From G965218495 sp965262785 (lineage in GTDB: Bacteria; Bacteroidota; Rhodothermia; Rhodothermales; Bin80): a stretch of 64,000 nucleotides of DNA. Positions 53,568-62,235 of this stretch are shown piece by piece; the first letter of the stretch is position 1; each line of letters begins with the position of its first letter. The notes beneath the pieces were generated by a model, which saw nothing but the letters and a program-made list of their open reading frames with translations, was not told the DNA's origin and did no database searches. A program made the position numbers and the translations under genes. The DNA is taken from assembly GCA_965262785.1 (NCBI GenBank), contig OZ253559.1, positions 1,674,001-1,738,000 of the forward strand. The letters run 5' to 3'.

Positions 53568-55487
53568 TCACACGCGATACATGGCTGCGGGCATGACATG
53601 CGGGTTCAGCCTGACATGCTGATTGGCGCCCTGCCAAGTGAAGGATTGGTCACCGAAGAGGTCCTGCACCTCGAATGGAGTGCCCTGAGGAATTCCCAAA
53701 AAGTCCAGCGGCAGCACTGCATCACCTTCCTGTTCATGGAATGGGTCAAGTGTCACGAAGCACAGGATCCGGCTGTCGCCATGGGTCTTGCAGTATCCCA
53801 GGATGTGCTCGTTATGCACATCAAAAAAGAGTATAGAGCGCAGCTGCTGCAATGCTGGGTGTGCCCGGCGAAGGCGATTGACCTTCTGAAACAGCGGTTG
53901 AAGCGAAGTGTCGTCTTGCCAATTCCAAGTGCGGATTTCATATTTCTCGTTGTCCGCGTACTCTTCTCGATCAGGGTGTTGCTTGTTGCGTACGTGTTCG
54001 AATGGTGGCCCATACACGCCGTAGGTGGGAGAGAGCGTGGCTGCCAGAATAAAGCGGGTGACATGCGCCGGGCGTCCACCGGTAACCAGGTACTCGTGCA
54101 GGATGTCTGGGGTGTTGGGCCAGAAATTCGGACGAAAAAACTCGGCTAACTCCGTATGTGTCAGCTCCTCCATGTACGAACGCAATTCCTCCTTAGTGTT
54201 GCGCCAGGTGAAGTACGTATACGAGTTGTTGAATCCGAGCTTGGCCAGCGCATACATCGTCCTGGGCCGCGTAAAGGCCTCAGCCAAGAAGACGAGGGTA
54301 GGATCCTCTTTGCGTAGTGCCCCTAGGCACCACTCCCAAAAGGCAAACGACTTAGTGTGGGGATTGTCTACACGAAAGACCTTCACTCCACGGTCGACCC
54401 AGAACTCAAAGATGCGCTTTAGCTCGTGCCAGAGTGCCTGATAGTCTTCACTTGTGAAGTCCAGCGGGTAGATATCCTGGTACTTCTTGGGAGGGTTTTC
54501 GGCGTAGCGGATCGTGCCATCTGCGCGGTGTTTGAACCACTCGGGATGCTGCGTGACATACGGGTGATCCGGTGAGCACTGAAAAGCGATGTCCAGGGCT
54601 ACGTGAAGCCCCAATTCAGTAGCGCGCGCGACGAACCGGTCAAATGCTGCAAGCCCACCCAATGCAGGGTGAACACTGGTATGTCCGCCGTCCGAGCTAC
54701 CGATGGCCCAGGGGCTTCCGGGCTCGTTTGGTGCGGCCACCGCGCTGTTGTCTTTACCCTTCCGAAAGGTCGTCCCGATTGGGTGCACCGGAGGCAGATA
54801 TACGACATCAAACCCGAGATCCCGGATGCGCTTCAGGCGCATGGCTGCGTCATCCAGGGTGCCGTGTCGCCCCGGTTCGCTGGCGGTGGAACGCGGAAAC
54901 AGTTCGTACCAGGCGGCAAAGCCAGCAAGAGGCGGGTCTACCTCAATGAACTGCCACGCGCTGTCAGTCGCACCTTGTTGCACATCGTGACGTCGCATTA
55001 GAAGTGACAGTGCTTCATCCAGGGCGGGCGCCGGGGCGCCCGATTCCATGGCGTCCGCGAACTCATTAAGCTGCTTAGAGCTGGTCGCCTTGGCAGCAGC
55101 CTCACGCACGAGCGTGGCGCCACTTAGGAGCTCATTGTGGATCTCCTGCTGATCGGCGCCATGCTCGACCCGGCGTCGAAACTCGTCCTGCCATGTCGCA
55201 AATCGATCCACCCATGCGCGCACCTTGAATGCATAGCAGCCCGGCATTGTGCACGGAAACGATCCCAGGTATTCATCATTCCATCGCAGCTTAAGGCGAG
55301 AAACAAGCTTTCTGCCGTTTGGCTGCTTCACATGAATCACGACGGCCAACTTTTCGTGGCCGTCCGCGATCACGCCGGCCATGATGTCAACGGATTCGCC
55401 TACGATGCGCCGTACAGGCCAGCGCCCTCCGCTTACCGAAGGGACGATTTCGGTGAGAATGATGCGCTGGTAGCGCGCTGATTTCAT
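53568..55487 (-). CDS. glgE: Alpha-1,4-glucan:maltose-1-phosphate maltosyltransferase
   Basis: GlgE adds maltosyl units from maltose 1-phosphate to alpha-1,4-glucan. 639 residues with the family's extra N-terminal domain (MKSARYQRIILTEIVPSVSG, WRND-like strands) and a helical insert (residues about 120-175). The GH13_3 barrel follows, with PPVHPIGTTFRKGKDNS, the nucleophile Asp in KVFRVDNPHTKSFAFWEWCL, and the Glu in LVFLAEAFTRPRTM. It ends in a beta domain (LFGDQSFTWQGANQHVRLNP). The gene is first in glgE-glgB and divergent from glgX. In other bacteria maltose 1-phosphate comes from TreS-Pep2 or GlgM; none of these lies in this window. Confidence 0.95.
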   Translation of the reverse strand: MKSARYQRIILTEIVPSVSGGRWPVRRIVGESVDIMAGVIADGHEKLAVVIHVKQPNGRKLVSRLKLRWNDEYLGSFPCTMPGCYAFKVRAWVDRFATWQDEFRRRVEHGADQQEIHNELLSGATLVREAAAKATSSKQLNEFADAMESGAPAPALDEALSLLMRRHDVQQGATDSAWQFIEVDPPLAGFAAWYELFPRSTASEPGRHGTLDDAAMRLKRIRDLGFDVVYLPPVHPIGTTFRKGKDNSAVAAPNEPGSPWAIGSSDGGHTSVHPALGGLAAFDRFVARATELGLHVALDIAFQCSPDHPYVTQHPEWFKHRADGTIRYAENPPKKYQDIYPLDFTSEDYQALWHELKRIFEFWVDRGVKVFRVDNPHTKSFAFWEWCLGALRKEDPTLVFLAEAFTRPRTMYALAKLGFNNSYTYFTWRNTKEELRSYMEELTHTELAEFFRPNFWPNTPDILHEYLVTGGRPAHVTRFILAATLSPTYGVYGPPFEHVRNKQHPDREEYADNEKYEIRTWNWQDDTSLQPLFQKVNRLRRAHPALQQLRSILFFDVHNEHILGYCKTHGDSRILCFVTLDPFHEQEGDAVLPLDFLGIPQGTPFEVQDLFGDQSFTWQGANQHVRLNPHVMPAAMYRV

Positions 55488-55574
55488 TGAGTCTTGATTT
55501 GCTTATCCTTTTGCGCTTGGCAAGCCGTATCGGCAACCTTATTGAACGTGCAAAAGTACGCATTCGATCGGCAG
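55488..55574. promoter_or_regulatory. Divergent promoter region glgE / glgX
   Basis: 87 bases between the glgE start and the chosen glgX start. It must hold both promoters; TTGATTTGCTTATCC and GCATTCGATC patches are present but no canonical pair is clear. Confidence 0.4.
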
Positions 55575-57641
55575 ATGGGACAAGAGAGACGTAAAGAGGC
55601 TGTTAACGTTGTGAGTAGTGGCAGGCCCACGCCACTGGGTGCTTCATGTGATGGGGCCGGGGTCAACTTCGCAGTCTATAGCCACAACGCGACGCACGTT
55701 TTGTTGTGCCTGTTCGATACCGCGCAGAGCGCAGCTCCTTCGCGCACCATTTGGATGGAAGCACGGCATGGCCCGATTTGGCATGTATACGTGCCGGGGC
55801 TCACGCCGGGACAGCTTTACGGTTACCGCGTCGACGGGCCATATGAGCCTAAGTGCGGACATCGGTTCAACGTAAACAAAGTTCTGCTGGACCCCTACGT
55901 CCGCGCGATTGGTCGGATGCCGATCTGGGACAGGAGCCTATATGGTTACGACGGGGACGATCTGACCCTTTGCGAGCTTGATAGCGCGCCCTTTGCTCCA
56001 CTGGGGGAGGTCGTAGATTCAGTGCCCCGAGAATACGTGCGTCCCAACATCTCCTGGGAAGACACGATAATCTACGAGACGCATGTGAAGGGGATCACGC
56101 AGTGCCACCAAGGGGTCCATCCAGCCGTACGCGGCACCTATTTGGGTTTGGTGAGCCCGCCTGTCATTAGGCACCTGCAGCGCATGGGCATCACCGCCGT
56201 TGAGCTGCTCCCTGTGCACGCTGCAGTCCAGGATGAACGCCTTGTTCGGCAGGGACTGTCGCAATACTGGGGATACAACACGCTTTCGTATTTCGCGCCC
56301 GATCCGCGCTTGGCTTCGGGCAATGGCCTCGCGGCCATTAGTGAGTTTCAGGAGATGGTACGCGGGCTGCATGCGGCAGGCATTGAGGTCATACTGGATG
56401 TCGTGTACAATCATACTGGCGAAGGGGACCACCTGGGGCCGACACTTTCCTTCAGGGGCTTGGACAACTACTTGTACTACAAGCAGCGCCCTGACAACAA
56501 CCGCTTTGTGATGGACTATTCCGGCTGCGGCAACACGCTGGACACTGGCAACTCAGCGGTACGTCATTTAATCATGGATAGCCTGCGCTACTGGGTTCAG
56601 GTGATGGGAGTTGATGGATTTCGGTTTGATCTGGCCTCGGTTCTTGCCAGAGAGCGCTACGACATAAATATGCAGGCTTCGCTGTTTGACATGATCCAGC
56701 AGGACCCGGTACTAAGCAAGGTGAAGCTCATCGCCGAGCCTTGGGATATGGGTAAGGGTGGCTATCAGCTCGGTGCCTTTTCGTGGCAGTGGAGCGAGTG
56801 GAATGACCAGTACCGCGACACGTTGCGCCGCTTCTGGCGCGGTGACCCGGGCATTGCCGGGGACTTCGCAACGCGCCTGGCGGGCTCCAGTGACCGCTTT
56901 GCACTGAGTCACCGACGACCGCGTGCGTCAATCAACTACATCACCTCGCACGATGGTTTTACCCTGGAGGACCTGGTCAGCTACACACGCAAACGCAACG
57001 AAGCAAACAAAGAGAACGGCCGCGATGGTACTAACCAGAATTTCAGCACGAACTGCGGCGTTGAGGGGCCGACTGATGATGAGACCGTGTTGGTACGACG
57101 TGACCGTTTGAAGCGCAGCCTGATTGCCAGCCTGCTGGTATCCCAGGGTGTACCGATGATTCTTGGCGGTGATGAGCTTTCGCGCACCCAAAAGGGCAAC
57201 AATAACCCGTACTGCCAGGATAACGAAGTCAGCTGGTACAACTGGGACCAAGAAGCGCGACAGGGGCGCTTCTTGGAGTGGGTGATCAGCCTTGTGGCGT
57301 TACGCAAAGCGCACCCCATCCTTTGCCGGTCGCACTTCCTGACCGGGGAGGCCAGCGACGCGGGGCTGCGAGATGCCTCCTGGCGGCACCCGGCCGGCCG
57401 CGAGATGCGTGGCGCGGACTGGAACGACGCTGCCGCTTTTGCGCTTCACGTTACGTGCAGCTGTGACAGAGAGCCTACGGCACTGATATTGGCCTTCAAC
57501 GCAGCGTTGAGGCCGGCGGCCTTTGCACTGCCCGAAGGGCCATGGCAGGTGGTCATTCACGAGGAATGCGACACGCCGTTCAAAGTCACGGGATTCGTGA
57601 CACTGCCTGCCTCGGCGTTCGCGGCCCTCAGGGCATTGTAG
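55575..57641 (+). CDS. glgX: Glycogen debranching enzyme GlgX (isoamylase type)
   Basis: GlgX hydrolyses alpha-1,6 branches of glycogen. From MGQERRKEAVNVVSSGRPTP it has 688 residues. A TTG start at 55494 would leave only 6 bases to the divergent glgE start and is rejected. A CBM48 domain lies at about residues 20-120 (NFAVYSHNATHVLLCLFD, GYRVDGPYEP). The GH13_11 barrel contains HVKGITQCHQGVH, the catalytic Asp in DGFRFDLASVLARE, the Glu in VKLIAEPWDMGKGGYQLG and the Asp in NYITSHDGFTLEDLV. A beta-sandwich end completes it. It complements the glgE-glgB operon in alpha-glucan turnover. Confidence 0.94.
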   Translation: MGQERRKEAVNVVSSGRPTPLGASCDGAGVNFAVYSHNATHVLLCLFDTAQSAAPSRTIWMEARHGPIWHVYVPGLTPGQLYGYRVDGPYEPKCGHRFNVNKVLLDPYVRAIGRMPIWDRSLYGYDGDDLTLCELDSAPFAPLGEVVDSVPREYVRPNISWEDTIIYETHVKGITQCHQGVHPAVRGTYLGLVSPPVIRHLQRMGITAVELLPVHAAVQDERLVRQGLSQYWGYNTLSYFAPDPRLASGNGLAAISEFQEMVRGLHAAGIEVILDVVYNHTGEGDHLGPTLSFRGLDNYLYYKQRPDNNRFVMDYSGCGNTLDTGNSAVRHLIMDSLRYWVQVMGVDGFRFDLASVLARERYDINMQASLFDMIQQDPVLSKVKLIAEPWDMGKGGYQLGAFSWQWSEWNDQYRDTLRRFWRGDPGIAGDFATRLAGSSDRFALSHRRPRASINYITSHDGFTLEDLVSYTRKRNEANKENGRDGTNQNFSTNCGVEGPTDDETVLVRRDRLKRSLIASLLVSQGVPMILGGDELSRTQKGNNNPYCQDNEVSWYNWDQEARQGRFLEWVISLVALRKAHPILCRSHFLTGEASDAGLRDASWRHPAGREMRGADWNDAAAFALHVTCSCDREPTALILAFNAALRPAAFALPEGPWQVVIHEECDTPFKVTGFVTLPASAFAALRAL

Positions 57642-58400
57642 GGAAGGCTGGTGTCGGTGCTTAGCGAAATGGGTTTGGTCCCGCCGCGGCGAGCAAATCG
57701 CTTCAGGGTATAAGGCCTGGGTGCATGCCAAGGGTAGCGACCCGTGATTGGCGCGCCCATGCGCGTTGCGCATCCGATGTGCAAAGCATCTTGTAGCGAC
57801 AAATAGTTCACGTTTTCGTTTGATGCTATCAGCGCACGAATGGGAAATCATTGCTCGTTTACGTGCTTTGACTCCCCCGTTCGGGACTTCACCCCAGATC
57901 CGATACCGGTTAGTGCGGCCACGTCACGATTTTGACTCAGATTTAGTAAATCAGTGGCTCGTCAGTCCGAAAGACTCTAGACACAACAAGCCGTTGATTT
58001 AGGGATGGTCCTACTTGCCGTAGGGGTGATACGCCAAACTTAGTTGGTAGAGGGCGATCTCAGTGCATATTCCGGCGATGTGGGCCACCAGATCCGCTCT
58101 GAAGTGGGCCACATGCATCGTAGTTTGCAGTCGCAGCAAGTGGACTAGTGGGAGCCATCAATTGGCATGGTGCTCAAGATCGTTGGAGTATGCACTGGGG
58201 CCACGAAGTGCAGTTTGCGGCCCATTTAAGCGCCAGAAGAGGCAGGAAAGCGGATGTAATCCCTTGAAGCAGGGCGCCAACAGAAACGGATAGTAAACTT
58301 GGGGTAGAGTTGCCGGACGCCCCAAGAGTTCGGCAACCCCCAGAGCATCAATCGAGGCCCAGTCAGACGAGGCCTACAGAATGGCGGGCGTATGGGGGAC
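57642..58400. other. Gap with decayed IS21-type DNA after glgX
   Basis: 759 bases without a gene. 58061-58197 is an IS21-like relic, described separately. The remainder shows only short frames on both strands. Confidence 0.5.
58061..58197. repeat. IS21-family end-derived miniature element or relic
   Basis: The left end CAGTGCATATTCCGGCGATG and two nearby TGGGCCAC boxes (58080-58087, 58105-58112) match the tandem TTCCGG...GGCCAC terminal repeats of IS21 elements. The right edge GGAGTATGCACTG (58185-58197) is an inverted copy of the first 13 bases with one mismatch. The 137-bp unit has no coding capacity, so it is a deletion derivative (MITE-like) or a solo end. Family assignment is from memory of IS21 termini. 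Confidence 0.55.
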
Positions 58401-59381
58401 TCAGCCGCCTCCCGTCCGCAGGCTATCAAGTGCGATATGCTGCTCGAAGCTTTGGTACCCGGCGAAGACGCCAAAGCCGTTCTCTACGTTGGTGAAAACC
58501 CGCACCGGTTCGCCGAATGGATTGTTTCCGAGCTCGTCGTGAAGTCTGACCGTGGTCGCGTATTTATAGAAAGCCTCACTTATGTGCTCGAAATACACAC
58601 GCAACGTACAACTACCGGGAGCCGGACTGCCCATGTCGTCGAACACTTCACACAGCACCGGATGCACATCCTGAACGGTGATTGTGAATTCGCGCCTCTT
58701 GCCATTGAAGAGCACATCACTGAATACGGCGTTGAGCAGTCGGCCCGATTCGTCGCCAATGCCCACCAATGCGTCTGGCTCTGAAATCACCGGGTCGTTT
58801 TCAGCAAGAATGGCCTCGTCTTCCACCTGAAACCACTGCACGTGCGGTTCTACTTCTGCCGAGGGAAAATGCAGTTGGACATAGAGCCGATAGTAGTCTT
58901 GCGCGTCCGGCGGATCTTCCAGTACAATGGTCACGTGCGCCACTGCGTCGTCACTTATGTCGGTACTGGAATCCAGGCCAATCGTATGGGAAAAGTGGAC
59001 AGGTACCTGTTCGGGAACGGCATCCTCGGCCTGGACCGACGCATATCCTTCCGCGCTGGCTCGCAGCGTATACGTCTTTCCATCACCGGGTAAGGCTGAA
59101 AGCGCCTTATAGACTCCTTCACCGGTGTGCAAGAGGCGTACGGTTTCACTACTTCCGGGCCCGGAGATTTCCACCGTGGCGCCGGTAACGTTCGGTATGC
59201 TTTCGTAAAACGTTCCGATGGGCCTGGACTCGCTGAGATGCACCTCCCATGGGTTGCCGGTGGCAAAAAAGCTGTTGACCACAAGGCGTGGCTCCTTATC
59301 CGGAAGGTCCACTTCAACCGTTGATTCGCAGGCACCCACCAGGAATGTCCCTGCAAGGAGGGCATACATTGTGTACTTCAT
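58401..59381 (-). CDS. DUF4249 lipoprotein, partner of TonB-dependent receptor
   Basis: A 326-residue lipoprotein: MKYTMYALLAGTFLVGACES, with Cys18 as the lipidated residue. The mature chain is beta-rich, opening VEVDLPDKEPRLVVNSFFAT, which is the DUF4249 start, and ending with a long C-terminal region (FEHISEAFYKYATTVRLHDE, FGEPVRVFTNVENGFGVFAG). In Bacteroidota this family is almost always encoded directly behind a SusC-like or CarboxypepD_reg TonB-dependent receptor, as here with a 2-base gap. It probably helps substrate capture at the cell surface. Substrate unknown. Confidence 0.9.
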   Translation of the reverse strand: MKYTMYALLAGTFLVGACESTVEVDLPDKEPRLVVNSFFATGNPWEVHLSESRPIGTFYESIPNVTGATVEISGPGSSETVRLLHTGEGVYKALSALPGDGKTYTLRASAEGYASVQAEDAVPEQVPVHFSHTIGLDSSTDISDDAVAHVTIVLEDPPDAQDYYRLYVQLHFPSAEVEPHVQWFQVEDEAILAENDPVISEPDALVGIGDESGRLLNAVFSDVLFNGKRREFTITVQDVHPVLCEVFDDMGSPAPGSCTLRVYFEHISEAFYKYATTVRLHDELGNNPFGEPVRVFTNVENGFGVFAGYQSFEQHIALDSLRTGGG

Positions 59382-59383
59382 GG

Positions 59384-61747
59384 CTAAAAGGTGCGTTTGT
59401 AGGTGACGTAAGGAAGAATTGGCACCAGGCTGATCTGGGTCAGCACGGATGGATCACCGGAGTCCGAAGGCTCGAGAAAGAAGGGGTTCTTGCGATTGTA
59501 CACGTTGTATATTCCCGCGCTGAGCGTGCGCTCTTTCCTGCCACGGCGTTTCTTGAAGTTGATACCCAGGTCCATTCGGTGATAGGCTCTCATCCTGAAG
59601 CCATTGCGCTGTCCGTAGGAGGTGACCGTACACACGGGGCATCGCGTTGCGAATTGGCCGACCCGATAGGTCGTTGACGGTAGTGTCAGCGCGCTGCCGG
59701 TTGCATACGTCCACACGCCCGACAATTCAATGCCAGGTCTAAGCTGATGGACGGCGACCACCGAAAAATCATGGCGTCGATCGTGCTTGAAGGGGAATTT
59801 CCTGCCACCATTCAATCTGTCAAAACGGCGATACGTCCAGGACAGGGTGTAGCCGATCCAGCCGGTTGTCTTTCCGGTCTGTTTGCGCAGAAGAATCTCC
59901 GTCCCGTAAGACCATCCCTTCCCCAACTCCACCTTGTCCTGCCAATCCTCTCCAGGCGACAGGAACTGCGCACCGTTCTTGTATTCTACCAGATTGCGCA
60001 TCCCCTTGTAGTAGCCCTCCAGGCTGAATTCGAGCTGTCCGCTGGACAGGGTGTGCGCGGTGCCCGCAGCCACAATATATCCTTCCTGGGCGGGCACCTT
60101 CGCTGTCGTTGGCAGCCACAGGTCAGTGGGCAGGCCAACGGAGTTGTTCTGCAGAAGAAAGATGTACTGGCGCATCTCCGCATACGAGGCCTTTAGTGCC
60201 CATCTGCTCGGGAGCAGGTAGCGTGCAGAAGCACGCGGCAGAATTGACACAAAGTCACGGTTGTTTACTGAATACCCGGACAGGCGCAGCCCAGCGATAA
60301 GCTTTAGGCTGGGCCCGAGGCGCAGGTCATCTTCCACGTATGCCGCGTACTGAACCGCGTCAATCTCATTCTTCGGAGTGACCAGGGTGAATGCTTCGGC
60401 ATCGTCTTCGTCCGTGGTCGACCGTACCTGCAGAGCCCCGGGGCTGAACTCGAACAGGGTCCCGGAGGCGCCGAAGCGCAGGTAATGCGCCGGGCTCGGC
60501 ACAAAGTCAAAATCCGCAGCAATGCCCACGTCACGTATTTCCGACAGGTACCTGATTCGGTTTGACGTCTGCGTTTCCGTATCGAGGTCTCGCGAGCCCA
60601 CGTCAAAAACGTACCGCGCAAGTGTCGCAGTAGCGTTACTGAAAAGTTTGTCCGACAGCACACGGTTCCACCGGACGGTTGTCGTGATGTTGCCCCAGCG
60701 CAAGTACGAGTTCACCTTGGAAGTCGGTTCGGTGCCGTTATAGGAAAAGCCATCCTTACCGTGGTAAACACTGACGTAGAGACGGTCCTTTTCCGTAACC
60801 CTGCTGTTTACCTTAGCGTTTATGTCATAGAAATAGAAGCCGCTCTTTCTATTTTTTGGCATGAATGGCCGCATAATCAAGTCCAGGAAGGTTCGACGCC
60901 CGGAGACAATAAATGAGGACTTGTCCCGTACTATGGGGCCCTCCACGGCCACTCTTGACGCAACGGCCCCCACCGCAGCGTGACCGGCGAAGCGCTTCGA
61001 GTTTCCCTCCTTCATGCCGAGATTCAGTACTGAAGACAACGTTCCTCCGTAGCGGGCGGGTAGCCCTCCCTTGCTCAACTCCACGTGCTTGAGGGCATCC
61101 GGGTTGAAGACGGATAGGAAGCCGAAGATGTGGTACGCATTGTACACGCGAGCTCCGTCCAGAAGGAGCAGGGTCTGGTCGCGGTTGCCGCCACGTACAA
61201 AGAGGCCGCTGTTGCCTTCCGAGCTCGACTGTACCCCTGGCAGCAGTTGTAGCGATCGCAGAACGTCCACTTCTCCCAGTATGGAAGGCAGCGCCGCAAG
61301 CTGCGACACGGGCACTCTGACAACGCTCATGCGCGTCTGCTCTTCAATGGGCTCAATCCGGTCCGCCACGACGGCAACCTCTTCGGTTTCCAGACTTACT
61401 GGCACCAGCGCGATCTCCAAGCGAACGTCCGCCTCAAGCAGAACCTCATAGATCGCTGGCGCATATCCCACAAAGGAAACGACGAGCTTGATCGAATCGG
61501 CCTGCAGCGTTAGACTGAAGAAGCCATATGTGTTTGTGACTGTACCTAGTTCGCGCCTCGGTACGTAAATGGTCGCGCTTGAAAGCTTCTCACCGCTTTC
61601 TGCATCTGAAACGAAGCCACTGATTGTGTACTTCGGTGGACTTACAGGACGATCCTGGGCCAAACCCAATGTCGAGGCAAAGGAAGCAAGGCATAATAGG
61701 CACAGGTAGACTCCCACTGTGCCGATAGATGAAGGGTATCGAATCAT
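59384..61747 (-). CDS. TonB-dependent outer-membrane receptor with CarboxypepD_reg-like domain
   Basis: 787 residues from MIRYPSSIGTVGVYLCLLCL (ATG 61745-61747); a longer frame to 61786 gives no better signal peptide. After the signal peptide (ending GLAQ) comes a CarboxypepD_reg-like domain (KYTISGFVSDAESGEKLSSA), then the plug domain (SVVRVPVSQLAALPSILGEV, LQLLPGVQSSSEGNSGLFVR, GGNRDQTLLLLDGARVYNAY). The 22-strand-type barrel ends in a short final strand (VPILPYVTYKRTF). It imports a ligand with energy from TonB. Which of the TonB proteins at 9-18 kb it pairs with cannot be read from sequence. The DUF4249 gene follows after 2 bases. Confidence 0.93.
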   Translation of the reverse strand: MIRYPSSIGTVGVYLCLLCLASFASTLGLAQDRPVSPPKYTISGFVSDAESGEKLSSATIYVPRRELGTVTNTYGFFSLTLQADSIKLVVSFVGYAPAIYEVLLEADVRLEIALVPVSLETEEVAVVADRIEPIEEQTRMSVVRVPVSQLAALPSILGEVDVLRSLQLLPGVQSSSEGNSGLFVRGGNRDQTLLLLDGARVYNAYHIFGFLSVFNPDALKHVELSKGGLPARYGGTLSSVLNLGMKEGNSKRFAGHAAVGAVASRVAVEGPIVRDKSSFIVSGRRTFLDLIMRPFMPKNRKSGFYFYDINAKVNSRVTEKDRLYVSVYHGKDGFSYNGTEPTSKVNSYLRWGNITTTVRWNRVLSDKLFSNATATLARYVFDVGSRDLDTETQTSNRIRYLSEIRDVGIAADFDFVPSPAHYLRFGASGTLFEFSPGALQVRSTTDEDDAEAFTLVTPKNEIDAVQYAAYVEDDLRLGPSLKLIAGLRLSGYSVNNRDFVSILPRASARYLLPSRWALKASYAEMRQYIFLLQNNSVGLPTDLWLPTTAKVPAQEGYIVAAGTAHTLSSGQLEFSLEGYYKGMRNLVEYKNGAQFLSPGEDWQDKVELGKGWSYGTEILLRKQTGKTTGWIGYTLSWTYRRFDRLNGGRKFPFKHDRRHDFSVVAVHQLRPGIELSGVWTYATGSALTLPSTTYRVGQFATRCPVCTVTSYGQRNGFRMRAYHRMDLGINFKKRRGRKERTLSAGIYNVYNRKNPFFLEPSDSGDPSVLTQISLVPILPYVTYKRTF

Positions 61748-62235
61748 GGATAGGCTGAGTGTCACGGCTGAGACAAAACGCAGCAAGTGCGCTTTCTAGT
61801 ATGGAAGAATGCAATGGAAAAGGTATGTGGGAGGAAAATGTGGGGACGACTATTCCGTCTCTGTTGCATTCCGGAGTTGAAGTGGTGAGTAATCCGGTGA
61901 ACTGGGCCACCCTGAGCGATTGAAGTGGGTCCCTTGGCTCATTCGTACAGAGCTGGGAGCATTGCGGTTGAGGACCTACTGATCCTGCGCTCAATGCGCG
62001 CTTTGTGCACATGGCTTCTCCCATGAGTGGGATCTTGTTTGCGTTGCAGATGAGCCGGTCAAAGATCGAGTCAGCCAAGGTAGGAGGGACGGCAGCATGC
62101 TTGCGCGCAGAGTTCGAGACCGGTCCAGCGCAATGCCCGCGCAGGCTTTGTAGTCAGGAGCATGATACAGATGCTCGGCTGGGACGGCTAAACTTCCGGG
62201 ATAGCGCGTCTTCTATTACCGCACTTATCTCCTTG
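61748..62235. other. Gap between the receptor gene and malQ
   Basis: 488 bases. Apart from the receptor promoter near 61750-61860, it is occupied by IS21-family remnants (described separately). No intact gene. Confidence 0.5.
61865..62140 (-). pseudogene. IS21-family istB 3' fragment with terminal repeats
   Basis: The minus strand from about 62140 reads, in one frame, HAAVPPTLADSIFDRLICNA then NKIPLMGEAM (about 62000-62100). This is the C-terminal end of IstB, the ATPase helper of IS21 transposition (consensus PTLADAILDRLVHNAYKIxLKGESM). Beyond it, at 61868-61925, come IS21-type terminal repeats, read on the plus strand as TTCCGGAGTTGAAGTGG, ATCCGGTGAACTGGGCCACC and GAAGTGGG. The rest of istB and all of istA are missing, so this is a decayed insertion that ends close to malQ. 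Confidence 0.7.
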
